A DNA stretch of 23,754 nucleotides from an uncultured Clostridia bacterium (GTDB taxonomy: Bacteria; Bacillota; Clostridia; Oscillospirales; Ruminococcaceae). Location of the stretch: the NCBI GenBank assembly GCA_947632425.1, contig CANRPG010000006.1, positions 1 to 23,754 on the forward strand. The letters run 5' to 3'. Below the pieces are notes generated by a model. The model had not been told where the DNA came from and did no database searches. It was given only the letters and a program-made list of their open reading frames with translations. Each line of letters begins with the position of its first letter. Position 1 is the stretch's first letter. The position numbers and the translations under genes are program-made. Below are positions 15,730 through 23,754 of the stretch, piece after piece.

Positions 15730-17929
15730 AGGCACGGTAGACAGTGTAGTACATATCAGTGAAGAAACAGGTTTTGCCGTTATAATGCTCAACGCGGACG
15801 GAAAACCTGTTACAGTCGTGGGTGAGATAGGCGACGTTGACGAGGGTGAAGTGCTTGACTTGGTTGGAGAGTATACCACCCACCGCAAGTATGGCGAGCA
15901 GTTCAAAGCGCACCTTTGCGAGCGCGCCCTGCCTGCAAAAATCACCGATATACGAAAATATCTCGCAGGCGGCGTTATCAAGGGAATAGGCCCTGTGCTT
16001 GCCAAAAAGATAGTTGATATGTTCGGCGAGAGAGTTTTTGAAGTTTTTGAAAACGACCCGATGCAGCTTACCAAGATAGACGGCATTTCACCCAGAAAGG
16101 CGAAGAAATACGCCGAAGAATTTGCCGATAAGTTTGCGGTAAAACGGCTGATGTCGTATCTTTCGTCAAACGGTATAGCTGTAGCATACGCTATACGAGC
16201 CTATAAAGCGTGGGGCACTTGCGCACTTGAAATGATAGAGAGCAACCCTTACTGTATGTGCTCTTTCGAGGTAGGTCTGCCGTTTGGTAAAGCTGATGAA
16301 ATAGGTCAGCGGCAGCAGCTTGCAAACGACTGCGAAGAACGCGTTCGTGCAGGTATAATGACGGTGCTTCTTAAAAATTCTACAGAGGGGCATACCTGCC
16401 TGCCTACAGATAAACTATGTCAGCTCAGCTGCAATTTTTTAGCTGTATCAGAAGATAAGTTTGACGAGATACTTCAGCTGCTCCACGATGACAAAGTGGT
16501 TATCAGGTATACCAAAAAAAGCGGCAGAACCTATGAAATGCTGCTTGACTTTGCAAAAGCAGACGTCAACATTTCGCGGCGGCTCAACATCATGAGCCAG
16601 CTTGCGTATGACAGCAAAGAAGATTTCAGCGATGTTATAGATATTGCGCAGGAGCAAAACGGCATTACCTATGAGGAAATACAGCGCGAGGCTATAAACA
16701 CCGCGCTTTCTATCGGATTTTTAGTTCTTACCGGCGGCCCCGGAACAGGCAAGACCACCACTTTGAATGCAATAATTTCTTTGTTTGAGCAGCAGGGTCT
16801 TAACGTTATGGTAACAGCCCCCACCGGCAGGGCTGCAAAACGCCTTACCGAGCTTACGGGGCATGATGCAAAAACTATACACCGACTGCTTGAAGTAAAG
16901 TATGCCGACGGCGATGTGCCGCATTTTACCCATAATGAAGAAAATACACTCGGCTGCGATGTGTGCGTTGTAGATGAGATGTCTATGGTAGATTCGCTGC
17001 TTTTCGATGCTCTTTTGCGCGCGTTGCCGCTTACCTGTAAACTTATTCTTGTAGGCGACAGCGACCAGCTGCCTTCGGTAGGCGCAGGCAATGTTTTGAA
17101 AGATATTATAGATAGCGGAAAAGTGCCCGTTGTGCAGCTTCATGAGGTGTTCAGACAAGCTCAGTGCAGCCGCATTGTTACAAACGCCCACAGAATAATA
17201 AAAGGCGAACAGATAATCAGGGGCAACTGCGACGACTTCTTTTTCTTTTCAAGAAGCGGCAGGGGAGTGGCAGAGCTTATTGTAGACCTTTGCAAGGACA
17301 GGCTTCCTGCCGAGTACGGGATAATACCTACCGAGCATATTCAGGTCTTGTCGCCCACGCGTATAGGCATGAGCGGTACAACAGAGCTCAACCGCGTGCT
17401 TCAGGAAAAACTGAATCCGCCGGCAGATGATAAAGCAGAGATAAAAACCTTTATGAATATCTTCCGTGTCGGCGACAAGGTAATGCAGAACCGCAACAAT
17501 TATGATATAGTCTGGCGCAGAGAAACCGAAAAAGGCGTTGAACAGGGCGCTGAAATATACAACGGCGATATCGGCACTATTCTTGATATAAACCGCTCTA
17601 CGAATCTTGTTACTATTGATTTTGACGGCAGAGAATGTCTGTATACTGTTTCCATGATGGAGAACATCGAGCTTGCATATGCCGTAACGGTGCATAAAAG
17701 TCAGGGCAGCGAGTTTGACTATGTTATATACGCAGCCGATGAGTGCAACGAAAAGCTTCTTTACCGCAATTTGCTGTATACTGCTGTTACAAGGGCAAGA
17801 AAGATGTTCATTATCGTGGGCTCTACCGCTGTAATAAACTATATGATAAGGCATAATCATAAAACAAACAGATATACTTGCCTTAAAGAAATGTTGGCTG
17901 AGGATAACGGCGATGAAGTGGATATATAA
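15701..17929 (+). CDS. recD2: RecD2-family ATP-dependent DNA helicase (RecD-like, AddAB/RecBC-independent)
   Basis: 742 aa from ATG 15701 (GAGG 10 nt upstream; an ATG at 15692 is only 1 nt from the same site). The N terminus has an OB-like domain, followed by helix-hairpin-helix motifs ('GVIKGIGPVLAKKIV', 'LTKIDGISPRKAKKYAEEF') at about 85-140, typical of RecD2 and absent from RecD of RecBCD. The SF1B helicase core has Walker A 'GGPGTGKTT' (K351), Walker B 'VVDEMSMVD' (D425-E426), 'VGDSDQLPSVGAGNVL' (motif III) and 'AVTVHKSQGSEFD' (near H665, motif V/VI area). RecD2 is a 5'-3' helicase linked to DNA repair and replication stress. The length is in the family range. comFC overlaps its 3' end by 17 nt. 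Very secure. Confidence 0.95.
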   Translation: MNTKKYTTLKGTVDSVVHISEETGFAVIMLNADGKPVTVVGEIGDVDEGEVLDLVGEYTTHRKYGEQFKAHLCERALPAKITDIRKYLAGGVIKGIGPVLAKKIVDMFGERVFEVFENDPMQLTKIDGISPRKAKKYAEEFADKFAVKRLMSYLSSNGIAVAYAIRAYKAWGTCALEMIESNPYCMCSFEVGLPFGKADEIGQRQQLANDCEERVRAGIMTVLLKNSTEGHTCLPTDKLCQLSCNFLAVSEDKFDEILQLLHDDKVVIRYTKKSGRTYEMLLDFAKADVNISRRLNIMSQLAYDSKEDFSDVIDIAQEQNGITYEEIQREAINTALSIGFLVLTGGPGTGKTTTLNAIISLFEQQGLNVMVTAPTGRAAKRLTELTGHDAKTIHRLLEVKYADGDVPHFTHNEENTLGCDVCVVDEMSMVDSLLFDALLRALPLTCKLILVGDSDQLPSVGAGNVLKDIIDSGKVPVVQLHEVFRQAQCSRIVTNAHRIIKGEQIIRGNCDDFFFFSRSGRGVAELIVDLCKDRLPAEYGIIPTEHIQVLSPTRIGMSGTTELNRVLQEKLNPPADDKAEIKTFMNIFRVGDKVMQNRNNYDIVWRRETEKGVEQGAEIYNGDIGTILDINRSTNLVTIDFDGRECLYTVSMMENIELAYAVTVHKSQGSEFDYVIYAADECNEKLLYRNLLYTAVTRARKMFIIVGSTAVINYMIRHNHKTNRYTCLKEMLAEDNGDEVDI

Positions 17930-18641
17930 AGTCGAGGCGTTTTTGCTCGATATTTTCTTTCCCAACAAATGCCCCGTGTGCGACAAAGATATAGGCTATG
18001 ATGAACTTATGTGCAAAGAGTGCGAGAAAGAACTTGAATTTATCGGCGACAATTTTTGCCCACGCTGCGGACAGATAAAGTGCATCTGCGAAAGGGAAAA
18101 GCTTAATTACGACAGGTGTTTTTCATTTATATTTTATAAAGATGCAGGCAAGAGCGGCGTTATCGCATTGAAAGAACGCCACGGCACAGGCTTTGCGGAA
18201 TATTTTGCAATAAAGGCGGCAGAATATCTCAAAGAAAACGGGCTTTCCGATAAGATAGACATTATAACTTCTGTGCCTGTTACAAAGCGCAAAATGCGCG
18301 AAACAGGCTATAATCACGCGCATATTTATGCAAAGATGATACACAGGCATACAGGTATTCCTGTAAATGGCAAGCTTCTTATTAAGACAGACAAAACGCT
18401 GGTTCAGCATGATCTTTCTGCCGAAGAGAGAAAACAGCGCGCCGCAAAAGCTTTCAGATTTATTTGCGATGAAAACTTAGTTCGCGGCAAAACGGTGCTT
18501 TTGTGCGATGATATACTAACTACCGGCAGTACGCTGAGTTATTGTGCAAAGGCTCTTAAACAGGCAGGCGCACAAAACGTTATATGCTGCACTATTGCGA
18601 TCACACCGCTCGGCGGCAAAGACAAAAGCGCTGATGTATAA
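17913..18641 (+). CDS. comFC: ComFC-like double zinc ribbon / phosphoribosyltransferase protein
   Basis: 242 aa; ATG at 17913 with GAGG 9 nt upstream, overlapping the recD2 end by 17 nt. The N terminus holds a double zinc ribbon: 'CPVCDKDI', 'CKEC', 'CPRCGQIKCIC'. A type I phosphoribosyltransferase fold follows, with the PRPP-binding loop 'VLLCDDILTTGST' (D199-D200) and the 'SVPVTKRKMRETGYNHA' segment seen in ComF proteins. ComFC/GntX family members are linked to natural transformation: in the competence setting ComFC acts on incoming single-stranded DNA, though many non-competent bacteria keep the gene. Position behind recD2 fits a DNA-processing unit. The family is secure; whether the host is competent is unknown. 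Confidence 0.9.
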   Translation: MKWIYKVEAFLLDIFFPNKCPVCDKDIGYDELMCKECEKELEFIGDNFCPRCGQIKCICEREKLNYDRCFSFIFYKDAGKSGVIALKERHGTGFAEYFAIKAAEYLKENGLSDKIDIITSVPVTKRKMRETGYNHAHIYAKMIHRHTGIPVNGKLLIKTDKTLVQHDLSAEERKQRAAKAFRFICDENLVRGKTVLLCDDILTTGSTLSYCAKALKQAGAQNVICCTIAITPLGGKDKSADV

Positions 18642-18645
18642 ATAA

Positions 18646-18686
18646 TGACCTTTCGGATATATTATGTATATCTGATACGGAGGTCA
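18646..18686 (+). promoter_or_regulatory. Hairpin that can hide the ribosome site of the next small ORF
   Basis: TGACCT (18646-18651) can pair with AGGTCA (18681-18686), which contains the 3' half of the GGAGG ribosome site (18679-18683). An inner GATATA (18656-18661) / TATATC (18667-18672) stem strengthens it. No T run follows, so it is not a terminator. The regulatory role is a hypothesis. Confidence 0.4.
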
Positions 18687-18691
18687 TGGCA

Positions 18692-18880
18692 ATGCTTGAA
18701 AAGAACGATCTTAACATTTTGCAGTCGGTAATAGCCAGAGAAAGCGAGCTTATAGAAAAATACGAGAACTATTTGCAGCAGATACGCGAACCGCAGCTGA
18801 GAAGCGATGTACAAAGCCTGCTTGCACAGCACAGAAATCAGTATAACGCCATGCTTGGCATACTGGAGGGCGGAGAATGA
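18692..18880 (+). CDS. Small helical protein, unknown
   Basis: 62 aa from ATG 18692, 8 nt after GGAGG; the ATG at 18686 would be only 2 nt from that site. The sequence is a charged helical hairpin ('LQSVIARESELIEKYENYLQQI', 'LRSDVQSLLAQHRNQYNAMLGIL'), similar in style to small ferritin-like or spore-coat-like two-helix proteins, but no family is certain. Its stop overlaps the start of the next small ORF (ATGA), forming a coupled pair. It sits between comFC and the convergent prs gene. Confidence 0.6.
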   Translation: MLEKNDLNILQSVIARESELIEKYENYLQQIREPQLRSDVQSLLAQHRNQYNAMLGILEGGE

Positions 18881-19050
18881 AACAAAGCGACAAAGATATT
18901 ATTTCTATGCTTATAGAAAACAACGCCTCTCAGCTTATAAGTATGTGCAGTGCAATAACAAAAGTGAGCGACACTTCGCTTGAACAGCTTTTGCAGACCG
19001 ACATTTTTGAGGACGTAAGAATTATACAAAAACTTAAAGGCATGAAATGA
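18877..19050 (+). CDS. Very small helical protein, unknown
   Basis: 57 aa; ATG at 18877 overlaps the previous stop by 4 bases (ATGA), and GGAGGGCGGAG lies directly upstream. The reading frame is free of stops and closes at 19048-19050, one base before a strong terminator. The product starts MKQSDKDIISMLIEN and is predicted helical, with one Cys. The coupled start, the ribosome site and the fit to the terminator are the support for it being a real gene. It probably acts with the 62-aa protein before it; the function is unknown. Confidence 0.6.
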   Translation: MKQSDKDIISMLIENNASQLISMCSAITKVSDTSLEQLLQTDIFEDVRIIQKLKGMK

Positions 19051-19052
19051 AA

Positions 19053-19095
19053 AACTCCCGATACCGCATTAAGTATCGGGAGTTAGTTATGTTTT
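19053..19095. terminator. Bidirectional terminator between the small ORFs and prs
   Basis: A perfect 12-bp stem AACTCCCGATAC (19053-19064) / GTATCGGGAGTT (19073-19084) with an 8-nt loop. A T-rich tract follows on the plus side (from 19091), and an A run precedes it (19051-19054), which gives T's for the minus-strand prs transcript. Confidence 0.85.
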
Positions 19096-20246
19096 TATTT
19101 CAGCCTGCCTGTGTTTTTCAGCAGAGAGATTATCTTTTCGTGCGGGTCGATTATCGCGGATATCGAAAGATCATGGTTAAGGGAAGCTATAAAGTATGCT
19201 ATGTATTTTGCGCAGTCAACCTCGTGGAACCACTCTCTTGACAGAAGCTCGGGCGTTCTGTATGTCAGATTCGTGCCGAACACGCCGTCTATCATGCCCT
19301 TGTTGTATGCCTCGTCAAACAGCGAAAGACCATTAGTAAATAGAGGATATGTAGCATAAGCGTAAATTTTGCGCGCATCTCTCTTTTTAAGCTCGGCGGC
19401 AACTTCAAGCATTGATTCACCCGAAGATATAATGTCGTCGGCTATGAATACGTCTTTTCCGCCTACAGAATTTCCGAGAAACTCATGTGCAACTATCGGG
19501 TTGCGACCATTTACAATTACCGAATAATCGCGCCTTTTGTAGAACATACCGAGATCCACGCCCAGAACGGAAGCATAGTACATATTTCTGTTTATAGCGC
19601 CCTCATCGGGTGAAACTATCATGAAGTGTTCCTTATCAACGTTAATGTCGGGTATTGCCCGAAACAGCGCTTTCAGCACCTGATAGGTGGGAATAACGTT
19701 GTCAAAGCCCATAAGGGGTATGGCGTTCTGAACGCGCGGATCGTGTGCATCAAAAGTTATGATATTCGCTACTCCCATCGACTCCAGTTCCTGAAGAGCC
19801 ACGGCGCAGTCAAGAGATTCACGGTAGCTTCTTCTGTGCTGCCTGCCGCCGTAAAGTATCGGCATAATAACGTTTATGCGGTGAGCCTTGCCGCCTGCCG
19901 CCTGTATAAGTCTTTTCAGATCCTGATAATGGTCATCCGGTGACATTGAGTTGTGCGAGCCGAACATATCGTACTTTACATTATAATTTCCCACATCGCA
20001 CAGTATAAACAGGTCGTCGCCGCGAACGGTAGATTTAATAAGCGCCTTGCCGTCACCCGAAGAAAACCTCGGGCAGTCGGTCTCAACAAGATATGAATCC
20101 TGCTCCGAGCCGCCTTGCTTGTACCATTCAACAAGGTATCTGTTGATCTTTTCGGCAAGCTCCTGAGTACCGTTCATTGCAATAATACCAAGATTAGCTA
20201 CTTTGTCCTGCTGATTAAACAGCATATCATTTTTTTCCATAACCAT
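19095..20246 (-). CDS. prs: Ribose-phosphate pyrophosphokinase (PRPP synthetase)
   Basis: 383 aa from ATG 20246; an ATG at 20240 is about equally likely (the GGAGAGG site is 6 and 9 nt away respectively). The enzyme makes PRPP from ribose 5-phosphate and ATP, the precursor for nucleotides, His and Trp. Visible motifs are 'GIIAMNGTQELAEKI' at the N terminus, 'ILYGGRQHRRSYRESLDCAVALQEL' with 'VANIITFDAHDPRVQNA' (ATP and Mg binding, catalytic His), and the PRPP loop 'DVFIADDIISSGESM'. It is longer than the classical enzyme of about 315 aa, with insertions near residues 90-110 and a longer tail, so it is a divergent form; I believe such long forms occur in related Clostridia. It is monocistronic, with its own promoter. 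The function call is strong. Confidence 0.9.
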   Translation of the reverse strand: MVMEKNDMLFNQQDKVANLGIIAMNGTQELAEKINRYLVEWYKQGGSEQDSYLVETDCPRFSSGDGKALIKSTVRGDDLFILCDVGNYNVKYDMFGSHNSMSPDDHYQDLKRLIQAAGGKAHRINVIMPILYGGRQHRRSYRESLDCAVALQELESMGVANIITFDAHDPRVQNAIPLMGFDNVIPTYQVLKALFRAIPDINVDKEHFMIVSPDEGAINRNMYYASVLGVDLGMFYKRRDYSVIVNGRNPIVAHEFLGNSVGGKDVFIADDIISSGESMLEVAAELKKRDARKIYAYATYPLFTNGLSLFDEAYNKGMIDGVFGTNLTYRTPELLSREWFHEVDCAKYIAYFIASLNHDLSISAIIDPHEKIISLLKNTGRLK

Positions 20247-20300
20247 TATCCTCTCCGCGTTTTTATAGGGATAACCCCGTCCGAACATATCTATATATTG

Positions 20301-20329
20301 ATTATAACTTATTTAAACTTAATTTACAA
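20301..20329 (-). promoter_or_regulatory. Promoter of prs
   Basis: On the minus strand, TTGTAA (20324-20329), 17 nt, TATAAT (20301-20306), which would give a leader of about 50 nt to the prs start. Confidence 0.7.
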
Positions 20330-20432
20330 TACCTAAATATTGATTTCTGTTTATTTTACAAAAATTTTAAATATCGGTCAATATATTTTTACGATATGGA
20401 TATGCGATATGAATATTATTGTCAAAAAAATA

Positions 20433-20461
20433 TTGCTATTTTTCATAAAATGTTATATAAT
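20433..20461 (+). promoter_or_regulatory. Promoter of murD and the M42 peptidase genes
   Basis: TTGCTA (20433-20438), 17 nt, TATAAT (20456-20461), about 45 nt ahead of the murD start, in a very AT-rich divergent intergenic region. Confidence 0.7.
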
Positions 20462-20511
20462 ATAAGAGTGTATAACTATAAAATGACATAAGACAAGGAG
20501 AAAAGAGCGAT

Positions 20512-21906
20512 ATGACAAAGACAGAAAGATTTTTTGAAGAGCTTAAAAACAGGAAGATCGCCGTTATCGGCGCAGGGGTAAGCCATCTTGACATGATAAA
20601 GCTTTTCCTGTCAAAGGGTATAGACGTTACCGTATGCGACAAGGCGGATAAGGAAAAATTTGGTGTGCAGCTTTATAATGAGCTTAAAAGCCTAGGTGCG
20701 AAGTTTGCTTTAGGTGAGGACTACCTTGACGAAATGCTCAGATGCGATGTTATCTTCCGCACACCGGGTATGTATTACAATTCGCCTGCGCTGACTGAGG
20801 CGCGTCAAAAGGGGATAGTTGTAACATCGGAAACAGAGGCTTTCTTTGACCTGTGCCCCTGCAAGATATATGCAATAACAGGCTCTGACGGCAAGACTAC
20901 AACAACAACTCTTGTATCAGAATTTTTCAAGGCTGAGGGCAAGAATGTGCATCTCGGCGGCAATATAGGCAAGGCTCTGCTGCCGATGATAGAAAGTGTT
21001 AAAGACGACGATGTAGCGGTTGTTGAGCTATCCAGCTTTCAGCTGCTTTCAATGCGCGAATCGCCCGATGTGGCAGGCATCACGAACATAACGCCTAATC
21101 ACCTTAATGTTCACGGCACAATGGAAGAATATATAGGCGCAAAATGCAATCTTTTGCTGCACCAGAACGCTTTTTCAAGGGCGGTACTCAGCTATGACAA
21201 TGAGACCACACGTAAGCTTAGCAATATAGTAAGAGGCGAACTTCGGTATTTCAGCCGCATGGTAAAGGTCGATAACGGTGCATTTCTGCGTGAGGACGGC
21301 ATGCTCTGTTATAACGAACACGGCAATATAACAGAATACTGTCACAAAGATGACATACGCATACCGGGTATGCACAATGTTGAAAATTACCTTACCGCAA
21401 TTGCGATGACATATCCCGAAGTATCGCCCGAAACGGTGAAAAAAACTGCCAAAGAGTTCGCAGGCGTAGAGCACAGGATAGAATTTGTCCGCGAGCTTGA
21501 CGGCGTTAAGTATTACAACAATTCTATTGCCTCCAGCCCGACAAGGGTGCTTGCCTGCCTTGCATCGTTTGATCAGAAACAGATACTTATACAAGGCGGC
21601 TCTGATAAAAGCATTTCGTTTGAACCTATGGCTGACCCTATCTGCAAAAAATGCAAGGTGCTTATCCTCATGGGTCAGACAGCACAGAAAATACAAGACG
21701 CCGTGACTGCATCGCCGCTTTTTAAAGACAGCGGAATAAAAATAATCCGTGTTGCAAATATGCAGGAAGCTGTGCAGGCGGCGCATGATAACGCAGTACC
21801 GGGTGATATTGTATCTCTCTCGCCGGCATGCGCAAGTTTTGATATGTACAGAATGTTTGAAGAACGCGGCAAGCATTTCAAGCAATGTGTGAATGAACTT
21901 AAATAA
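20512..21906 (+). CDS. murD: UDP-N-acetylmuramoylalanine--D-glutamate ligase (MurD)
   Basis: 464 aa; ATG at 20512 behind AAGGAGA. MurD adds D-glutamate to UDP-MurNAc-L-Ala in cytoplasmic peptidoglycan precursor synthesis. The N-terminal Rossmann-like domain has 'VIGAGVSHLDMI' and 'FRTPGMYYNSP'; the central Mur ligase ATPase domain has the P-loop 'GSDGKTTTT' (G124-K128), 'GGNIGKALL', 'VELSSFQLL' and 'NITPNHLNVHGTMEEY'; the C-terminal domain has 'GVEHRIEFVRELDGVKYYNNSIASSP' and 'LILMGQTAQKI'. 'NNSIASSP' stands where most MurD proteins have 'NDSKATNP', a small variation shared by some Clostridia-type sequences to my knowledge. It is not in a dcw cluster here but precedes two M42 peptidase genes. 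Secure. Confidence 0.95.
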   Translation: MTKTERFFEELKNRKIAVIGAGVSHLDMIKLFLSKGIDVTVCDKADKEKFGVQLYNELKSLGAKFALGEDYLDEMLRCDVIFRTPGMYYNSPALTEARQKGIVVTSETEAFFDLCPCKIYAITGSDGKTTTTTLVSEFFKAEGKNVHLGGNIGKALLPMIESVKDDDVAVVELSSFQLLSMRESPDVAGITNITPNHLNVHGTMEEYIGAKCNLLLHQNAFSRAVLSYDNETTRKLSNIVRGELRYFSRMVKVDNGAFLREDGMLCYNEHGNITEYCHKDDIRIPGMHNVENYLTAIAMTYPEVSPETVKKTAKEFAGVEHRIEFVRELDGVKYYNNSIASSPTRVLACLASFDQKQILIQGGSDKSISFEPMADPICKKCKVLILMGQTAQKIQDAVTASPLFKDSGIKIIRVANMQEAVQAAHDNAVPGDIVSLSPACASFDMYRMFEERGKHFKQCVNELK

Positions 21907-21918
21907 CAGGTGAATTTT

Positions 21919-22929
21919 ATGGGTCTTGATACTTTTGAGCTTTTGAAAGCTCTCGTAGAGAAAAACGGCGTTTCTGGCGCTGAAAACAGCGTTGCTGAGT
22001 ACGCAAAAGAAATACTAAGCATATACGGCGAAACATGCATTGACGTTCTCGGCAATGTGCTTTGCAAGGTCGGAAAGTTTGACAACAGCAAGCCGACACT
22101 TCTTCTCGATGCGCATATTGACGAGATAGGAATGATAGTTACCTATATTACCGAAGACGGCTTTCTTAAAGTTTCAAACGTCGGCGGCATAGATAACAGG
22201 GTGCTGACAGGTCAGACGGTGAAGATATACGGCAGTAAAACCGTTGACGGCGTTATTGCTTCTACTCCTCCGCATCTGAAAAAAGACAGCTCTGCCACTG
22301 CTGATATTTCTGAAATTTATATAGATACAGGCATGACGGGCGAAGCTGCAAAAGAAATAATTTCCCTCGGCGACAGAGTGTGTATTTATAACAGTCTTGA
22401 AAGGCTTGAGGGCAACTTTGTTACTTCTCACGCGCTTGATAACAGAGCAGGCTGCGCAGCTGTGATACTTGCCGCAGATATGCTTGAAAATACAGATACT
22501 AAGTATAACGTCTGCGTTTTGCTTTCTGTTCAGGAAGAAGTGGGCGAGAGAGGTGCGAAAACGGGTGCTTTTACGCTAGACTGCGATAAAGCTATCGTTG
22601 TAGATGTATCTTTCGGGCTAACTCACGGCGAAGATGCAGCTGACTGCGGCGTGTGCGGAAATGGCGGCATGATAGGCATTTCGCCCTCGCTTTGCAGAGA
22701 GATGTCAGACGAGCTTATCAATATTGCTAAAGATAAAGATATTCCGTATCAGATTGAAGTTATGAACGGCAAAACGGGCACTAATGCAGATGCTATAGGC
22801 ATAAGCAGAGGCGGCGCAAAAACCATTACTATTTCAGTTCCGCTGAAACATATGCACACGCCCGTTGAAGTTGTTGATATGCGCGATATTGAAAACACGG
22901 CGCGGCTTATCTGCGAATATATAAAATAG
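21919..22929 (+). CDS. M42-family metallo-aminopeptidase
   Basis: 336 aa from ATG 21919, 6 nt after AGGTGA; a GTG at 21910 in the same frame overlaps that site and is not used. M42 enzymes are cytosolic, usually dodecameric tetrahedral aminopeptidases that use two zinc or cobalt ions. All expected ligands are seen: H66 in 'DAHIDEIG', D174 in 'HALDNRAG', E206-E207 in 'QEEVGERG', D229 in 'VDVSFG' and H313 in 'LKHMHTPVEVVD'. A lid insertion region ('GVIASTPPHL') lies between the two halves of the catalytic domain. It lies 12 nt after murD and probably shares its transcript; a second family member follows. Peptide or glycopeptide turnover is the expected role, with no defined substrate. Confidence 0.9.
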   Translation: MGLDTFELLKALVEKNGVSGAENSVAEYAKEILSIYGETCIDVLGNVLCKVGKFDNSKPTLLLDAHIDEIGMIVTYITEDGFLKVSNVGGIDNRVLTGQTVKIYGSKTVDGVIASTPPHLKKDSSATADISEIYIDTGMTGEAAKEIISLGDRVCIYNSLERLEGNFVTSHALDNRAGCAAVILAADMLENTDTKYNVCVLLSVQEEVGERGAKTGAFTLDCDKAIVVDVSFGLTHGEDAADCGVCGNGGMIGISPSLCREMSDELINIAKDKDIPYQIEVMNGKTGTNADAIGISRGGAKTITISVPLKHMHTPVEVVDMRDIENTARLICEYIK

Positions 22930-22940
22930 TGGTGATATAA

Positions 22941-23754
22941 ATGACCGATATGATAAATGAAATACGCGCTCTGTGCGCCATTGACGGCGTTTCAGGGCGT
23001 GAGGACAAAGTAAGAGAGTATATAATAAGCAGGCTCAAAGGCAAGGCAGAGAGCATAACCACAGACAACCTTGGCAATGTTATTGCTTTTGTTAAAGGCA
23101 AAAAGCCTGCCGCCAAAAAAGTTATGATCTCCGCGCACATGGACGAGGTAGGGTTTATTGTCACGCATATAAACGGCGACGGCACAATAAAAATTGCTCC
23201 CGTGGGCGGTGTAGATGAGCAGGTGGTTTTCGGCAGGCGTATAAAAATAAACGACAAAATTGCTGTCATAGGCGGAAAAGCTGTTCACAATCTTTCTGCC
23301 GATGAGCGCAAAAAGACGGTCAGATTTGAAAATATGACTGCCGATATAGGCTCTTCTTCAAAAGAAGAAGCCGAAAAGCTGGTCTCCCTCGGCGATGTGG
23401 GTACATTTTGCAGCGATTTTCTGACCCTTGGCAAAGATAAGATATGCTCTAAAGCTATAGACGACCGCGCAGGCTGTGCCATTATGCTGAGAATGATAGA
23501 CGAGGGTGTTAAATACGACACATATTTTGCGTTTATGGTACAGGAGGAAATAGGGCTTCGAGGCTCGACCTGTGCGGCGTACACCATAGCGCCCGATGTT
23601 TCGATAGTTTTAGAGACCACCACAGCCGCCGATATACCGCCGTCACAGGGCGATGAAAGAGTTTGCGAACTTGGCAGCGGCGCGGTAGTATCTTTTATGG
23701 ACAGGCATACGATTTACGACAGGCAGCTTTATGACCTTGCATTTGAAACCGCAA
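22941..23754 (+). CDS. M42-family metallo-aminopeptidase, second copy (3' end outside window)
   Basis: ATG at 22941 with GGTGA upstream, 11 nt after the previous stop. The open frame covers 271 codons to the window edge with no stop. Family ligands are present: H66 in 'SAHMDEVG', D174 in 'AIDDRAG', E202-E203 in 'QEEIGLRG', and Asp/Glu-type 'VLETTTA' in the position of the next metal ligand. The last His ligand lies beyond the window. The product starts MTDMINEIRALC. It is a paralog of the gene before it but clearly diverged; M42 genes often occur in tandem, and different copies can prefer different N-terminal residues. Confidence 0.9.
   Translation, partial: MTDMINEIRALCAIDGVSGREDKVREYIISRLKGKAESITTDNLGNVIAFVKGKKPAAKKVMISAHMDEVGFIVTHINGDGTIKIAPVGGVDEQVVFGRRIKINDKIAVIGGKAVHNLSADERKKTVRFENMTADIGSSSKEEAEKLVSLGDVGTFCSDFLTLGKDKICSKAIDDRAGCAIMLRMIDEGVKYDTYFAFMVQEEIGLRGSTCAAYTIAPDVSIVLETTTAADIPPSQGDERVCELGSGAVVSFMDRHTIYDRQLYDLAFETA

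Noticed and set aside
17249..17986. 245-aa minus-strand frame opposite recD2 and comFC
   Set aside because: Antisense to two clear genes; its composition is that of a shadow frame.
21175..21885. 236-aa minus-strand frame opposite murD
   Set aside because: Antisense to clear MurD motifs, with no recognisable domain.
1..23754. CRISPR array or insertion sequence with transposase
   Set aside because: No regularly spaced repeats and no transposase-like frame were found in the window.

Overview
The window looks like a chromosomal segment of a low-to-mid GC Gram-positive member of the Clostridia, most likely Ruminococcus or a relative in the Oscillospirales. The evidence is strong AGGAGG-type ribosome sites, consensus SigA-like promoters, and a housekeeping set (recD2, comFC, prs, murD, tandem M42 peptidases). 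This placement is inferred from gene content and style; I could run no search.

Layout. (1) Positions 1-452 hold the 3' end of an SGNH/GDSL hydrolase gene, closed by a terminator. (2) Positions 670-12032 hold one long same-strand operon behind a strong extended -10 promoter. It reads as a contractile injection system (CIS). In order it encodes a PAAR-like (DUF4280) spike tip fused to an AHH-type nuclease toxin, an Imm11-like immunity protein, a large TssC-like sheath protein, an Hcp-like tube protein, a VgrG-like spike, two unrecognised proteins in baseplate position, an Hsp70/actin-like ATPase, and a small phage-baseplate-like protein. (3) A 600-residue coiled-coil protein of unknown function follows (12099-13901) and ends at a terminator. 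(4) A SAM methyltransferase gene on the minus strand, an AT-rich inverted-repeat (MITE-like) patch and a tRNA-Trp gene (minus) separate this accessory region from core genes. (5) Positions 15370-23754 hold housekeeping genes: a small membrane protein, recD2, comFC, two tiny ORFs, prs (minus), murD and two M42 aminopeptidase genes. The last runs off the window.

How the genes may work together. Sheath, tube, VgrG spike and PAAR-like tip form the minimal contractile nanomachine. The tip carries a nuclease cargo, and the adjacent immunity gene would protect siblings. No ClpV or other AAA+ ATPase, no TssJLM membrane complex, no phage head genes and no obvious tape measure are encoded here. The only ATPase in the operon is the Hsp70-like protein, which makes this the most interesting part of the window: a T6SS-like system in a monoderm with an Hsp70-type ATPase in place of the usual AAA+ partner. 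Sampled stretches of this operon are visibly richer in A+T than the housekeeping genes, which suggests horizontal acquisition.
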